Notes under the pieces: model-generated
Seen by the model: only the letters and a program-made list of their open reading frames with translations
Database searches by the model: none
Told to the model about the DNA's origin: nothing
Made by a program: the position numbers and the translations under genes
In this document: positions 44,447 through 52,816 of the stretch, one piece after another
How positions within the stretch are numbered: the stretch's first letter is position 1
Layout: each line of letters opens with the position of its first letter
Assembly: GCF_018502485.1 (NCBI RefSeq)
Contig: NZ_CP075546.1
DNA from: Methanospirillum purgamenti
GTDB lineage: Archaea > Halobacteriota > Methanomicrobia > Methanomicrobiales > Methanospirillaceae
Reading direction: 5' to 3' (one strand)
DNA length: 64,000 bases

Positions 44447-44742
44447 TTCTTCACCTTGTATGTGTAAGTCTCATCCCAGAGTAAAGGATCAGGCTCATAT
44501 GCTGTGATGATTACAATCGTTTCTTCTGCTTCATTAATAGCATAGGTTACATGTATAGTTCTGTTTTTGCATACATGTGAAACTAAATATGCAGGAAAAG
44601 GTTTCGAATCATCATATGTCCGAATAATTGTCCCATCTTTTATGCATATTACTACATCTTCCTTTAAAATGGATCGCTCCATCATCTTTTGATAAGCATG
44701 AATAGTTGTAATGAACTTTTTACCAGACACATCAATTGCCAT
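44443..44742 (-). CDS. DUF4258 toxin-like protein
   Basis: 99 residues: FITTIHAYQKMMERSILKEDVVICIKDGTIIRTYDD, then PAYLVSHVCKNRTIHVTYAINEAEETIVIITAYEPDP, the DUF4258 pattern (H near the start, RGI/RSI, VVYxxxxxxxxIITVYxP) of a RelE-fold-like toxin that pairs with YgiT-type antitoxins. No frame damage seen, so this toxin-antitoxin pair is probably the only intact one in the island. Target (mRNA cleavage) is inferred from the fold. Confidence 0.75.
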   Translation of the reverse strand: MAIDVSGKKFITTIHAYQKMMERSILKEDVVICIKDGTIIRTYDDSKPFPAYLVSHVCKNRTIHVTYAINEAEETIVIITAYEPDPLLWDETYTYKVKK

Positions 44743-44808
44743 TCATTAAATATCCCTTTAAATTTGGTTTGTCATTTGTGAATGTGTTTGTTTGGATTTC
44801 TCCCATCA

Positions 44809-44955
44809 TCACATGGTTCTGGTGCTCAATAGACAGAGGTAACTAATTTTCTTCAGTTTTTCTGTATCAATTGAAAGGTCCCAAGGTAGACCTGACAGAA
44901 TAAAACTGGTCAATATCTCTAACTTATTGAGATAACTAAACCGACAGTCATCCAT
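44809..44955 (-). CDS. short hypothetical reading frame
   Basis: 48 codons: MDDCRFSYLNKLEILTSFILSG, then LPWDLSIDTEKLKKISYLCLL and a short tail. The composition is protein-like but there is no recognised family and it may be a fragment of a larger lost gene. Low confidence. Confidence 0.25.
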   Translation of the reverse strand: MDDCRFSYLNKLEILTSFILSGLPWDLSIDTEKLKKISYLCLLSTRTM

Positions 44956-44999
44956 CAACTACTGATCCCTCTGGTATATGTTCCGTTATCATATCAAAA

Positions 45000-45560
45000 T
45001 TACAAGTCCGTATGCGTACCCGAAGAACCATGGGCCCCATCAAGTTAACGTCAGACCTGGACACGAGCCACATATTCAGACATCGAAAAACAACATCACT
45101 CCTCAAAAAATCCCGAACAATTCAAGGAGGATCTAATAGCGATTCCACCACACCTTCAACCAATTATCTCAAACAGAACCCTGGCTCTCCTCCTTCTCCT
45201 CCATCCAACTCGGTCGCCGCTTCGCGGCTCCCTCGCACCCCCCTAGCAACTTCGACATCGAAAAACCCTCAAATTTCTCCAAAAACCCAGAAAACCCCGC
45301 CCTCTCATATCTCCTTGCTATCTAAACCCAACCTCCCCCCTTACAATCCCCCTGTTCGGAATCACTTCCGACCACCTTGTGAGGGGAGGGGTTTATATGC
45401 TGCTCCTGAAATTCAACGACCCAAAGACAAGAAAAATCGGGATCATTTATAAACCCGAGGCTGGAGATGCCCAGGTACAAGGCTAAAGAGAGTCTACAAT
45501 ACCTCTCTCTCAAATACCCAAAACCCGAATCAGTAAAAAAATACTCTGAAAACAAGCCTT
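45000..45560 (+). pseudogene. possible decayed coding region with frame switches
   Basis: No single long convincing frame, but several stretches look protein-like in different plus-strand frames: NPEQFKEDLIAIPPHLQPI (about 45114-45170), QTEPWLSSFSSIQLGRRFA (about 45170-45225), SNFDIEKPSNFSKNPENPA (about 45246-45303), then MLLLKFNDPKTRKIGIIYK (45398-45456) ending in EAGDAQVQG. A 146-codon frame from 45012 has Pro/Ser/Thr-rich, unconvincing content. The stretch is A/C-rich on this strand. I cannot name the family; it may be an eroded gene. Confidence 0.3.
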
Positions 45561-45635
45561 AATTACGAAAAAACGCCTTCTAAAAAAACAACATCGAAAC
45601 AAACGTGCAAAAAAGGGGACAGTATACGAAATGAG

Positions 45636-45707
45636 TGCGCTGACCGGGATTCGAACCCGGGTTTAGGCGTTGGCAACGCCTAGTGATAACCACTACACTA
45701 TCAACGC
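45636..45707 (-). tRNA. tRNA-Gly (GCC)
   Basis: Reading on the minus strand from 45707, the acceptor arm GCGTTGA pairs with TCAGCGC. The anticodon stem AGGCG/CGCCT encloses the loop TTGCCAA with anticodon GCC, and the T arm is CCGGG-TTCGAAT-CCCGG. The discriminator is A. No CCA is encoded and there is no intron. 72 nt. Confidence 0.95.
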
Positions 45708-45833
45708 AGTTGCTCTACATCGTCAGCTCTGTGAGATAATAAATCTGCCGAAATCACTCTGGCTCCGGTTCGTATGAACAATGTCAGGAATAATTGGACA
45801 GATTGATATTTTCTACCTGCAAAACTCATACGA
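45708..45833 (+). promoter_or_regulatory. tetrapyrrole operon leader with 9-bp inverted repeat
   Basis: A perfect inverted repeat TTCGTATGA (45769-45777) and TCATACGAA (45826-45834) lies in the leader, with the right arm reaching the A of the ATG of the first gene. If transcribed from an AT-rich promoter at about 45732-45745, it could hide the start codon. The tRNA gene promoter, in the opposite direction, shares this region. Confidence 0.4.
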
Positions 45834-46454
45834 ATGATTCCCCTGATGATTGACTTTACCGGAAAGAAAGTAATCATTTTCGGGGGAGGGGTTGTCGGAG
45901 CCAGAAAGGCACGGTACTTCGCGAATGAAGCAGACGTCGTCGTATACAGTCGTTCTTTTCACCCGGAGTTTCAGGAAATCCCGGTCAAAACGGAGGTCTG
46001 CAATCTGACCAGAGACCTTGAAACCCTGCGAAATATTATACACCATGCGTCGCTGGTCATCGCTGCCACATCAGATCCGGAATTAAACGGACTGATTGAA
46101 AGCGCCTGCACCCATGAACATATCTGGTGCAATGTAGCGGCTGGGAAACAGGGTGACGTTGTCCTTCCGGCAAAGATATCTGGGAACCGGTATGTCATCG
46201 CGGTCAGCACCTCTGGTTCGGTCCCGGCAGTATCCCGGCTGATCCGTGAAGAGATCGAGAATACGTTTCCTGATCTTGATGATCTCATTCTCCTGGGCGA
46301 ATGGATCCGGGACACGTACCGGGGGGATCGGACCGGTACCGATTCATATGATACCGTCCTGTATGCTGCTCTCCGTGACCCTGAAACAAGAAAATCCCTT
46401 ACAAATGGAATGAATGCAGCCCAGGAATATGTACAGAGGAGATTTGCTATATGA
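45834..46454 (+). CDS. precorrin-2 dehydrogenase (Met8/CysG-N type)
   Basis: 206-residue enzyme oxidising precorrin-2 to sirohydrochlorin with NAD+. NAD-binding GKKVIIFGGGVVGARKARYF, NVAAGKQGDVVLPAKI (the typical NVVDxPxxxxFxxPA equivalent), and VIAVSTSGSVPAVSRLIREEIE. Sirohydrochlorin feeds coenzyme F430, cobamides and siroheme. First gene of a six-gene operon, overlapping hemA by 4 bases. It lacks the methyltransferase domain of CysG, which is supplied by cobA at the end of the operon. Confidence 0.92.
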   Translation: MIPLMIDFTGKKVIIFGGGVVGARKARYFANEADVVVYSRSFHPEFQEIPVKTEVCNLTRDLETLRNIIHHASLVIAATSDPELNGLIESACTHEHIWCNVAAGKQGDVVLPAKISGNRYVIAVSTSGSVPAVSRLIREEIENTFPDLDDLILLGEWIRDTYRGDRTGTDSYDTVLYAALRDPETRKSLTNGMNAAQEYVQRRFAI

Positions 46455-47725
46455 CTCATGCGCTCTTTTCTCCGTTCACCATAGCAGGAATATCTCATCA
46501 TTCTGCATCGGTTGCAGACATGGAATCGGTCCGGTTTCCTGATGAAGAGGCATTCCTAACCCGTGCAGGGGAGTGGTTTAAAGGAGTCATCCTGCTGCAG
46601 ACCTGTAACCGGATAGAGATCATGGTGCATGGGAGTGCAGATCTCCTTGGCACCTTTCTGGAGAGTGAAGGAAGGGCCGGGTGGCAAATGTGGGAGGATG
46701 GAGATGCCTTATCCCATCTTCTCGATCTTGCAGCCGGTCTTGACTCGATGGTCATCGGTGAGGACCAGATCCTGGGACAGCTCAGAAAATCCCTGAGCCA
46801 GTCTGAATCGATGTCGGTTGCTGACCCTCTGATCACCCTCTGTATTAACAAGGCAATCCATGCCGGGTCCGAGGCCCGGAGAATGAGTGGCATTAACCGG
46901 GGTGCAGTATCGATCGGGTCTGCAGCGGTTCTGTTGGCTGAAGAACTCCTGGGTTCACTTGCAGGTCGGCACATCCTTGTCCTGGGGACCGGAGAGATGG
47001 GGGTTCTCGTCACCCAGGCACTTGCTGCGAAACAGTTATCTGCAATTTATGTTGCGAACCGGACATTTGACCGGGCCCAGCGACTTGCTGAGAAGGTTCA
47101 CGGGACGGCAGTTCTGATGGGAGATCTCTACCGGTACCTGACCATGTCTGATGTCATCATCTGTTGCACCGCTGCTCCTCATCCGGTGATCAGGGTTGAT
47201 GAGGTGATGGAAGCACTGAAAGGCCGGTCATGGCCACTTGATAATTCCCGGCGTCCGCTTCTGATTGTAGACATTGCCCAGCCACGGGATGTTGAGGAGG
47301 ATGTCGGGAAAATCCCTGGAGTCTGTCTGTACACGATAGATGACCTCCGGAAAGTCAATGACGATACCGCCCAGTTCAGAAAGGAGGCTGCAGAGAAGGT
47401 CAGGGAGTTTCTTGACCAGGAACTGGTTCAGTTTACCCGGCTCTTTAACCGGAAGGCAGCAGATGAGCTCCTGGCAACATTGCACAGCTGGGCTGAGCAG
47501 ATACGCATCAGGGAGCGGGATAGAGCTCTCAGCAGGTTGTCAGGGTGTGATGACCGGCTTCGTGATGTGACCGATGATCTGACACGGGTGCTGACCAGGA
47601 AACTGCTCACCGATGTCACCCTCACCATCCGGACCTGTGCTGAACGGGGAGAGATGAAGATTGCAGAGGACCTGGTTGGTGCTATTACCAGAGGAGAGAT
47701 GTTATGTTCCCGCACGTACGATTGA
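46451..47725 (+). CDS. hemA: glutamyl-tRNA reductase
   Basis: Reduces glutamyl-tRNA(Glu) to glutamate-1-semialdehyde with NADPH, the first committed step of the C5 pathway. 424 residues. The active-site cysteine is in LLQTCNRIEIM, with LLDLAAGLDSMVIGEDQILGQLR, NRGAVSIGSAAVLLAEE, the NADPH motif ILVLGTGEMGVLVTQAL, and a C-terminal dimerisation helix. It overlaps hemB by 22 bases. Confidence 0.96.
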   Translation: MTHALFSPFTIAGISHHSASVADMESVRFPDEEAFLTRAGEWFKGVILLQTCNRIEIMVHGSADLLGTFLESEGRAGWQMWEDGDALSHLLDLAAGLDSMVIGEDQILGQLRKSLSQSESMSVADPLITLCINKAIHAGSEARRMSGINRGAVSIGSAAVLLAEELLGSLAGRHILVLGTGEMGVLVTQALAAKQLSAIYVANRTFDRAQRLAEKVHGTAVLMGDLYRYLTMSDVIICCTAAPHPVIRVDEVMEALKGRSWPLDNSRRPLLIVDIAQPRDVEEDVGKIPGVCLYTIDDLRKVNDDTAQFRKEAAEKVREFLDQELVQFTRLFNRKAADELLATLHSWAEQIRIRERDRALSRLSGCDDRLRDVTDDLTRVLTRKLLTDVTLTIRTCAERGEMKIAEDLVGAITRGEMLCSRTYD

Positions 47726-48681
47726 GAAGACTTCGCAGACGGAAGATTATCCCGCTGCTTGCTGAGACCCATATTGGGAAAGATGACCTGATTGCCCCGC
47801 TCTTTTTTGATGAGAACATAGCAGGGCCGGTTCCAATTCAGGCAATGCCCGGACAAAACCGCTGGCCAGTCTCTATGGCAGGGGATGTTGTAATACGGCT
47901 GAAGAGTGCCGGTATCCGTGCCGTTCTCCTGTTTGGTATCTCGTCCGTCAAGGATGCTAAAGCCTCAGGAGCATATGCACCGGATGGGGTTATCCAGCAG
48001 GTGACCCGGGCAATGAAACAGGCATGTCCTGATATGGTCATTATCACTGACCTGTGTGCCTGTGAATATACCGATCACGGGCACTGTGGATATGTGGGCG
48101 AGTGTTGTGACGGGCCGAACCTTCTGAATGATGCATCGCTTGAGATGATGCAGCGGATTGCTGTCTCGCAGGCAGAAGCAGGTGCAGATATTGTCGCTCC
48201 CTCCTGTATGCTCGACGGTATGGTTGCTGCCATCCGGGAAGCCCTTGATGATTATGGGCATCAGGAAGTCCTCATCATGTCATACTCCTCGAAATTTGCC
48301 TCCGCCCTCTATGGTCCGTTCCGTGAAGCGGCGGGTTCCGGGTTTTCATTCGGGGATCGGACCGGGTACCAGGCTCCAGTCTCAAACCGCCGGGAAGCAT
48401 ATCGGGAATCTGAACAGGATGCAGCAGAAGGTGCAGACATTTTGATGGTCAAACCGGCAGGGTGGTTTGGGGATATCATCACTGACATTAAACAACTCGG
48501 CCTTCCGGTTGCAGCATATCAGGTATCAGGAGAGTATTCCATGATCCGGGCTGCAGCAGAGAAGGGCTGGCTTGATGAACGGCGGGTCGTTATGGAAAGT
48601 CTGGTCTCGCTTAAACGGGCGGGTGCAGACCTTATCATAACCTATTTTGCTGAAGATGTATGCAGGTGGCTTGATGAATAA
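47704..48681 (+). CDS. hemB: 5-aminolevulinate dehydratase (porphobilinogen synthase)
   Basis: Condenses two aminolevulinates to porphobilinogen. 325 residues. The zinc-binding cysteines are in TDLCACEYTDHGHCGYV, the first Schiff-base lysine in MSYSSKFASALYGPFREAAGS, and the second in ILMVKPAGWFGDII; YQVSGEYSMIRAAAEKGW closes the site. Zinc type by the cysteine set. Translation is probably coupled to hemA. Confidence 0.96.
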   Translation: MFPHVRLRRLRRRKIIPLLAETHIGKDDLIAPLFFDENIAGPVPIQAMPGQNRWPVSMAGDVVIRLKSAGIRAVLLFGISSVKDAKASGAYAPDGVIQQVTRAMKQACPDMVIITDLCACEYTDHGHCGYVGECCDGPNLLNDASLEMMQRIAVSQAEAGADIVAPSCMLDGMVAAIREALDDYGHQEVLIMSYSSKFASALYGPFREAAGSGFSFGDRTGYQAPVSNRREAYRESEQDAAEGADILMVKPAGWFGDIITDIKQLGLPVAAYQVSGEYSMIRAAAEKGWLDERRVVMESLVSLKRAGADLIITYFAEDVCRWLDE

Positions 48682-49933
48682 TTGTGAAAAGAGCAGGGAA
48701 TATTATACCACTGCCAGGGAGCTGATGCCTGGTGGTGTTTCAAGTCCGGTCCGGGCAATACAGCCACACCCCTTTTACACGGTACGGGGAGTTGGCTCCC
48801 GGATATATACTGCAGACGGGACTGAACTGATCGATTGCTGTGGGGCATACGGACCTCTGATTCTGGGTCATGCCTGTAAACCGGTTGGAGATGCAATCTC
48901 TTCTGCCCTGAGTGACGGCTGGCTGTATGGCACCCCGACTCCGGCAGAGATAGATCTGGCGCAGATCCTTATTGCTGACCATCCGTCCATTGAGATGGTC
49001 AGGTTTGTCACCACCGGTTCTGAAGCGACCATGGTAGCAATCCGGTTGGCACGGGGATATACTGGAAAGAGTGACATCATCAAGACAGAAGGCGGATTTC
49101 ACGGAGCTCATGACGGAGTCCTTGTCCAGGCAGGGTCAGGATGTACAACCCTTGGTCAGCCTGATTCTGCAGGAGTTTTGTCAGATATCGTGCGGCACAC
49201 GAGGCAGGTTCCGTACAATGACACCGAGTCACTCGTCTCTCTGGTTGAAACAAGTGGTGATGAGATCGCTGCGATGATCCTGGAGCCGGTTATGGGAAAC
49301 ATCGGCCCGGTCCTTCCAAAGCCCGGATACCTGCAGGAGGTTCGGAAGATAACCGCTGAACATGATATCCTGCTCATCTTTGACGAGGTCATTACCGGAT
49401 ACCGGGTGGGTATTGGTGGAGCACAGAAACTCTTCGGGGTAACGCCGGACATCACTACTCTGGGTAAGATAATAGGCGGAGGACTCCCCCTTTCAGCATT
49501 TGGCGGGAAGAGAAAGATCATGGAACTTATCGCACCTGCCGGACCGGTGTATCAAGCTGGAACTTTCTCCGGAAATCCGCTCAGTCTTGCAGCGGGTGTT
49601 GCAGCACTCCGGGAGATTCATGCACGAAAGGAGATGTATACCCATCTTGATAAAGCGACGACCGTGATCGGGGAGTCATGCCAGGGGAAAGCGGGTTCAT
49701 TTGTGAAACTCGGATCCATGTTCAAGTTCTTCTTCCGGTCATCGCCTCCTGAAAACTATGCCCAGGCAAAAGAATCAGACACGATAAAATTCCGGGCATT
49801 CTGGGAGAAGATGCTGGAAAAGGGGATCTTTTTACCCCCGTCACAGTTTGAGACGAACTTTTTGTCAGCTGCTCATTCTGATTCGGATGTTGAATACCTC
49901 TCTTCAGCGTATGCATCATGCCTCTCCGCGTAG
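48674..49933 (+). CDS. hemL: glutamate-1-semialdehyde 2,1-aminomutase
   Basis: PLP enzyme converting glutamate semialdehyde to 5-aminolevulinate. 419 residues from the ATG at 48674, which overlaps the hemB stop by 8 bases; readings starting up to 27 bases earlier are less likely. REYYTTARELMPGGVSSPVRA, TGSEATMVAIRLARGYTG, DEVITGYRVGIGGAQKLFGVTPDITTLGKIIGGGLP with the PLP lysine, and AGTFSGNPL. Slightly short for the family. Confidence 0.96.
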   Translation: MNNCEKSREYYTTARELMPGGVSSPVRAIQPHPFYTVRGVGSRIYTADGTELIDCCGAYGPLILGHACKPVGDAISSALSDGWLYGTPTPAEIDLAQILIADHPSIEMVRFVTTGSEATMVAIRLARGYTGKSDIIKTEGGFHGAHDGVLVQAGSGCTTLGQPDSAGVLSDIVRHTRQVPYNDTESLVSLVETSGDEIAAMILEPVMGNIGPVLPKPGYLQEVRKITAEHDILLIFDEVITGYRVGIGGAQKLFGVTPDITTLGKIIGGGLPLSAFGGKRKIMELIAPAGPVYQAGTFSGNPLSLAAGVAALREIHARKEMYTHLDKATTVIGESCQGKAGSFVKLGSMFKFFFRSSPPENYAQAKESDTIKFRAFWEKMLEKGIFLPPSQFETNFLSAAHSDSDVEYLSSAYASCLSA

Positions 49934-50805
49934 GAACTCGGGCATCACAACTTGCCAAAGCCCAGGCAGTAAAGGTCTGCACCCTACTTGAAGATCTTGG
50001 GGTGGAGACGGAGATGGTATTCATCTCAACCGCCGGGGATGAACAGACCGGCGTTCCCCTTCATGAGATCGGCGGGCAGGGGGTATTTGTCCGGGCACTT
50101 GACGATGCACTGGAGCAGAATAAGATTGATCTTGCCGTTCACTCGATGAAGGACATCCCTGCAGAGCGGCCATCAGGTCTGGTTACGTCTGCCATTCTTG
50201 CCCGTGATTCGCCGTGTGACTATATCGTCACTGACCTGAAGCTGGATGAAATCACAATACTTGGCACATCCAGTACCAGGCGGACTGCCCAGTGTCGTCG
50301 CAATCTGCCCTGGGCTGATATCAGACCACTCCGGGGGAATGTGAACACACGGCTCTCCAAACTACAGATAGGTGAGTATGATGCCATCATGCTTGCAAAG
50401 GCTGGTCTTGAACGACTGTCCATGACACTGGATGGGTTTCAATTGGATCCCCATGTGCATGTTCCCTCTCCCAACCAGGGAACCATTGCGGTGGTATCAC
50501 GGACAGACCCGGATATTACCGGTATAGTATCCCAAATCGATGACTATGGGACCAGGATGGATACCATGCTTGAACGGCGGGTTATGGAGATGATTGGGGG
50601 CGGATGCTTCACCCCGCTTGGGATCTATTGCAAGGACCGGATGATGATTGCAGAAGTTCTCTCTCTTGAAGGTGACCGCCACTTCAGGCTTGAACGAATG
50701 GTATCAGATACTGACGATGCAGGCCGGTTCGGTATGGAAGTCAGGGAAAAGGCAGGAGATCTGATAAGCGAAGCATACAAGCGGCTGGGAATTACACATG
50801 GATAA
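49918..50805 (+). CDS. hemC: porphobilinogen deaminase (hydroxymethylbilane synthase)
   Basis: Polymerises four porphobilinogens. 295 residues. LRVGTRASQLAKAQA, DLAVHSMKDIPAERP, GTSSTRRTAQCRRNLP, RGNVNTRLSKLQIGEYDAIMLAKAGLERL, and the dipyrromethane cofactor cysteine in MIGGGCFTPLGIYC. It overlaps hemL by 16 bases and cobA by 8 bases. Confidence 0.96.
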   Translation: MPLRVGTRASQLAKAQAVKVCTLLEDLGVETEMVFISTAGDEQTGVPLHEIGGQGVFVRALDDALEQNKIDLAVHSMKDIPAERPSGLVTSAILARDSPCDYIVTDLKLDEITILGTSSTRRTAQCRRNLPWADIRPLRGNVNTRLSKLQIGEYDAIMLAKAGLERLSMTLDGFQLDPHVHVPSPNQGTIAVVSRTDPDITGIVSQIDDYGTRMDTMLERRVMEMIGGGCFTPLGIYCKDRMMIAEVLSLEGDRHFRLERMVSDTDDAGRFGMEVREKAGDLISEAYKRLGITHG

Positions 50806-51550
50806 GAAAGGTACGGTATATCTGGTGGGATCAGGTCCGGGTGGACTGAGCCTCATGACAAAGCGGGCACGGGAAGTTCTGGATCTGGCTGATGTCATCC
50901 TCTATGACCAGCTCCCTGGTGATGAGATTCTGGCAAGCCTTCCGGCCCATGCTGAGAAAGTAGATGTCGGAAAGTACGGGGATCATCACACCCGTGAGCA
51001 GGATGAGATAGAACAGCTCATGGTCTCCTATGCAGAGCAGGGCCGGAGTGTTGTCAGATTAAAAGGAGGAGATCCGTTCCTGTTCGGACGGGGCGGTGAG
51101 GAGCTGGAGACATTAAGGGCGCATAATATATCAGTGGAGGTTGTCCCCGGTGTGACCAGTGCCATCGCTGTTCCTGCATCAGTTGGAATACCCGTAACTC
51201 ACCGGAAATTTGCATCACAGGTAACCATCCTGACCGGTAATGAGGATCCCACAAAGGAAGAATCAGCTATTGACTGGGACTGGCTTGCAAAGTCACGAGG
51301 CACCATCGTCATCCTGATGGGTGTCAAAAACCTCAGGAAAATAGCGAAATTTCTCGTGGATCACGGGATGAACGCCGCAACGCCGGTTGCCGTGATTGAG
51401 CGCGGGCTTCGGCCTGATCAGCGTGAAACAATTGGAACCCTTGAAACAATAGCAGAACGTGCGCAGGAACGAAAGGTCAGGCCCCCTGCAGTGATAGTAA
51501 TCGGTGGCGTGGTCTCACTTTACACCGGTGAGCATGTCATCCCCTGGTAA
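50798..51550 (+). CDS. cobA: uroporphyrinogen-III C-methyltransferase
   Basis: SAM-dependent methylation at C2 and C7 to make precorrin-2. 250 residues. VYLVGSGPGGLSLMTKRARE, ADVILYDQL, VVRLKGGDPFLFGRGGEELE, VEVVPGVTSAIAVPASVGIPVTHR, and GTIVILMGVKNLRKIA are the SUMT hallmarks. Last gene of the operon; uroporphyrinogen-III synthase (hemD) is not present here although its product is the substrate. Confidence 0.95.
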   Translation: MDKKGTVYLVGSGPGGLSLMTKRAREVLDLADVILYDQLPGDEILASLPAHAEKVDVGKYGDHHTREQDEIEQLMVSYAEQGRSVVRLKGGDPFLFGRGGEELETLRAHNISVEVVPGVTSAIAVPASVGIPVTHRKFASQVTILTGNEDPTKEESAIDWDWLAKSRGTIVILMGVKNLRKIAKFLVDHGMNAATPVAVIERGLRPDQRETIGTLETIAERAQERKVRPPAVIVIGGVVSLYTGEHVIPW

Positions 51551-51662
51551 CCTCATTTTTCCGATTATCAGAATTGATGTCCCCGGCGCCGGTAACAGAG
51601 GCATTCATAGGGCATTTTCCTTTTTGTAAAAAACACTGTACTCTGGATATTTCCTGACAACA

Positions 51663-51725
51663 AGCCTTATAAGGTCACATATGAGAGTATGTTTCATCAC
51701 AAGGCAATACGCCTTGAGGAGTGGA
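51663..51725 (+). promoter_or_regulatory. TATA box and leader hairpin of secreted paralogue 1
   Basis: TATA-like CTTATAAG (51665-51672) is followed about 27 bases later by an inverted repeat CAAGGC-AATAC-GCCTTG (51700-51716) and then the ribosome-binding GAGGAGTGG just before the ATG at 51726. The same hairpin plus GGAGTG arrangement precedes paralogue 2. Confidence 0.6.
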
Positions 51726-52682
51726 ATGATGAGAACCTTCTGGAAAATTGGCATCACATGTCTGATGCTCATCGTATGTGCTCTGGTGGCATTACCGGCC
51801 TCAGCTGAAGAAGTTAGTGTACTCAGTGAACAACAGGCATCACTCTGGCAGGGACAGACCTCCCAGGTGTATGAGGTTACTTTGAACTGTCCAGGGACAG
51901 CAACAGTCACCTCGAGTTATGGAGCACGGTTTGATCTGTATGCAAAGAAGAAATGGGGGTCCGCCTCCTGTCCATCACCAAATTCAATCCTGTACAACTA
52001 TGACAAGGTTGCGTACGGATACAGTGGAACTGCATCAATGACTCTTGAAGCAGGAACCTGGTGCCTGGTCGTATACGGCTACTCAGGAAGCGGTTCATAT
52101 TCGCTCCGGGTGACCTCTAACTGTCCATATCCGACTCCATATCCAACTCCCTACCCCACACCCTACCCGACTCCCTGTGGTGTCTATAAATCTGATACCC
52201 GTCAGGGATTCTTAAACCAGGGCCAGGCAGCAGTGTATGGATATTACATCCCGACTGATGGAAGATCGAAAATTGAGTGGTCAATGAGTTCTACCAGTTC
52301 TGGTGGAAGCACACCAATCATCGTCGCTTCTGCTGGTCAGTCTGTTGAAAGCAGTTCCTATGGAAGCAGCACCTTTGACCTGTATGTCTTTAAGGACTGC
52401 AATCCACGGAACTCATACTGTAACACCCGGTACTACTCCTATGGCCCGAACGCCTATGTTTCAGTAGCTCCACCCTCCAGTGGCTCAACCTACTATGTGA
52501 TGGTCTATGCCCGCAGCGGCAGTGGAAACTATAACCTGAAGATGAACAGTTACAAGTGTAGTGGCAGCACTCCAATTATCGTGGCCTCCACCGGAATGGA
52601 ATCAGTATCAACTGCATCTGATGATACAGGATCAGGTTCAGAAGTATCAGCCCCGACTGCAGAAATTGTCATTTCAGAATGA
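51726..52682 (+). CDS. secreted beta-sandwich protein, paralogue 1
   Basis: 318 residues from ATG 51726, chosen because the leader hairpin and GGAGTG lie directly upstream. Signal peptide FWKIGITCLMLIVCALVALPASA. Two PPC-like (pre-peptidase C-terminal) beta domains, each with aromatic DLYxxKK or DLYVFKDC and YVMVYARSGSGNYNLKM strands, are joined by a proline linker of four PTPY repeats (PYPTPYPTPYPTPYPTP). Cysteines are paired. No protease domain. Probable cell-surface or sheath-associated protein (inference). A Ser/Thr-rich C-terminal tail (STASDDTGSGSE) follows. Confidence 0.8.
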   Translation: MMRTFWKIGITCLMLIVCALVALPASAEEVSVLSEQQASLWQGQTSQVYEVTLNCPGTATVTSSYGARFDLYAKKKWGSASCPSPNSILYNYDKVAYGYSGTASMTLEAGTWCLVVYGYSGSGSYSLRVTSNCPYPTPYPTPYPTPYPTPCGVYKSDTRQGFLNQGQAAVYGYYIPTDGRSKIEWSMSSTSSGGSTPIIVASAGQSVESSSYGSSTFDLYVFKDCNPRNSYCNTRYYSYGPNAYVSVAPPSSGSTYYVMVYARSGSGNYNLKMNSYKCSGSTPIIVASTGMESVSTASDDTGSGSEVSAPTAEIVISE

Positions 52683-52695
52683 TTGGGATGTATTA

Positions 52696-52727
52696 ATTTC
52701 CGGAAAACTTTTTTTTTGTTCCGGAAA
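52696..52727 (+). terminator. T-run between repeated TTCCGGAA motifs
   Basis: A nine-base T run (52709-52717) between TTCCGGAA and TTCCGGAA (self-complementary), 15-45 bases after the paralogue 1 stop. Probable terminator and stabiliser. Confidence 0.5.
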
Positions 52728-52747
52728 AATTCGGGACACCGGCCTGA

Positions 52748-52816
52748 AAAGCTTTAATCATATCTCGTAGATAGTATCAAACAGAACAAGGCATCGGCCT
52801 TGGGGAGTGTATAAAT
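52748..52816 (+). promoter_or_regulatory. promoter and leader hairpin of secreted paralogue 2
   Basis: TATA-like AAGCTTTAATCATAT (52749-52763), inverted repeat CAAGGC-ATCG-GCCTTG (52787-52802), then GGGGAGTG before the ATG at 52817. The stem sequence is identical to that of paralogue 1 although the loop differs, a sign of selection on the stem. Confidence 0.6.

Noticed and set aside
45012..45452. A 146-codon plus-strand frame
   Set aside because: Its content is low-complexity Ser/Thr/Pro and matches no protein pattern, while other frames over the same bases look more protein-like. I treat the region as possible decayed coding sequence.
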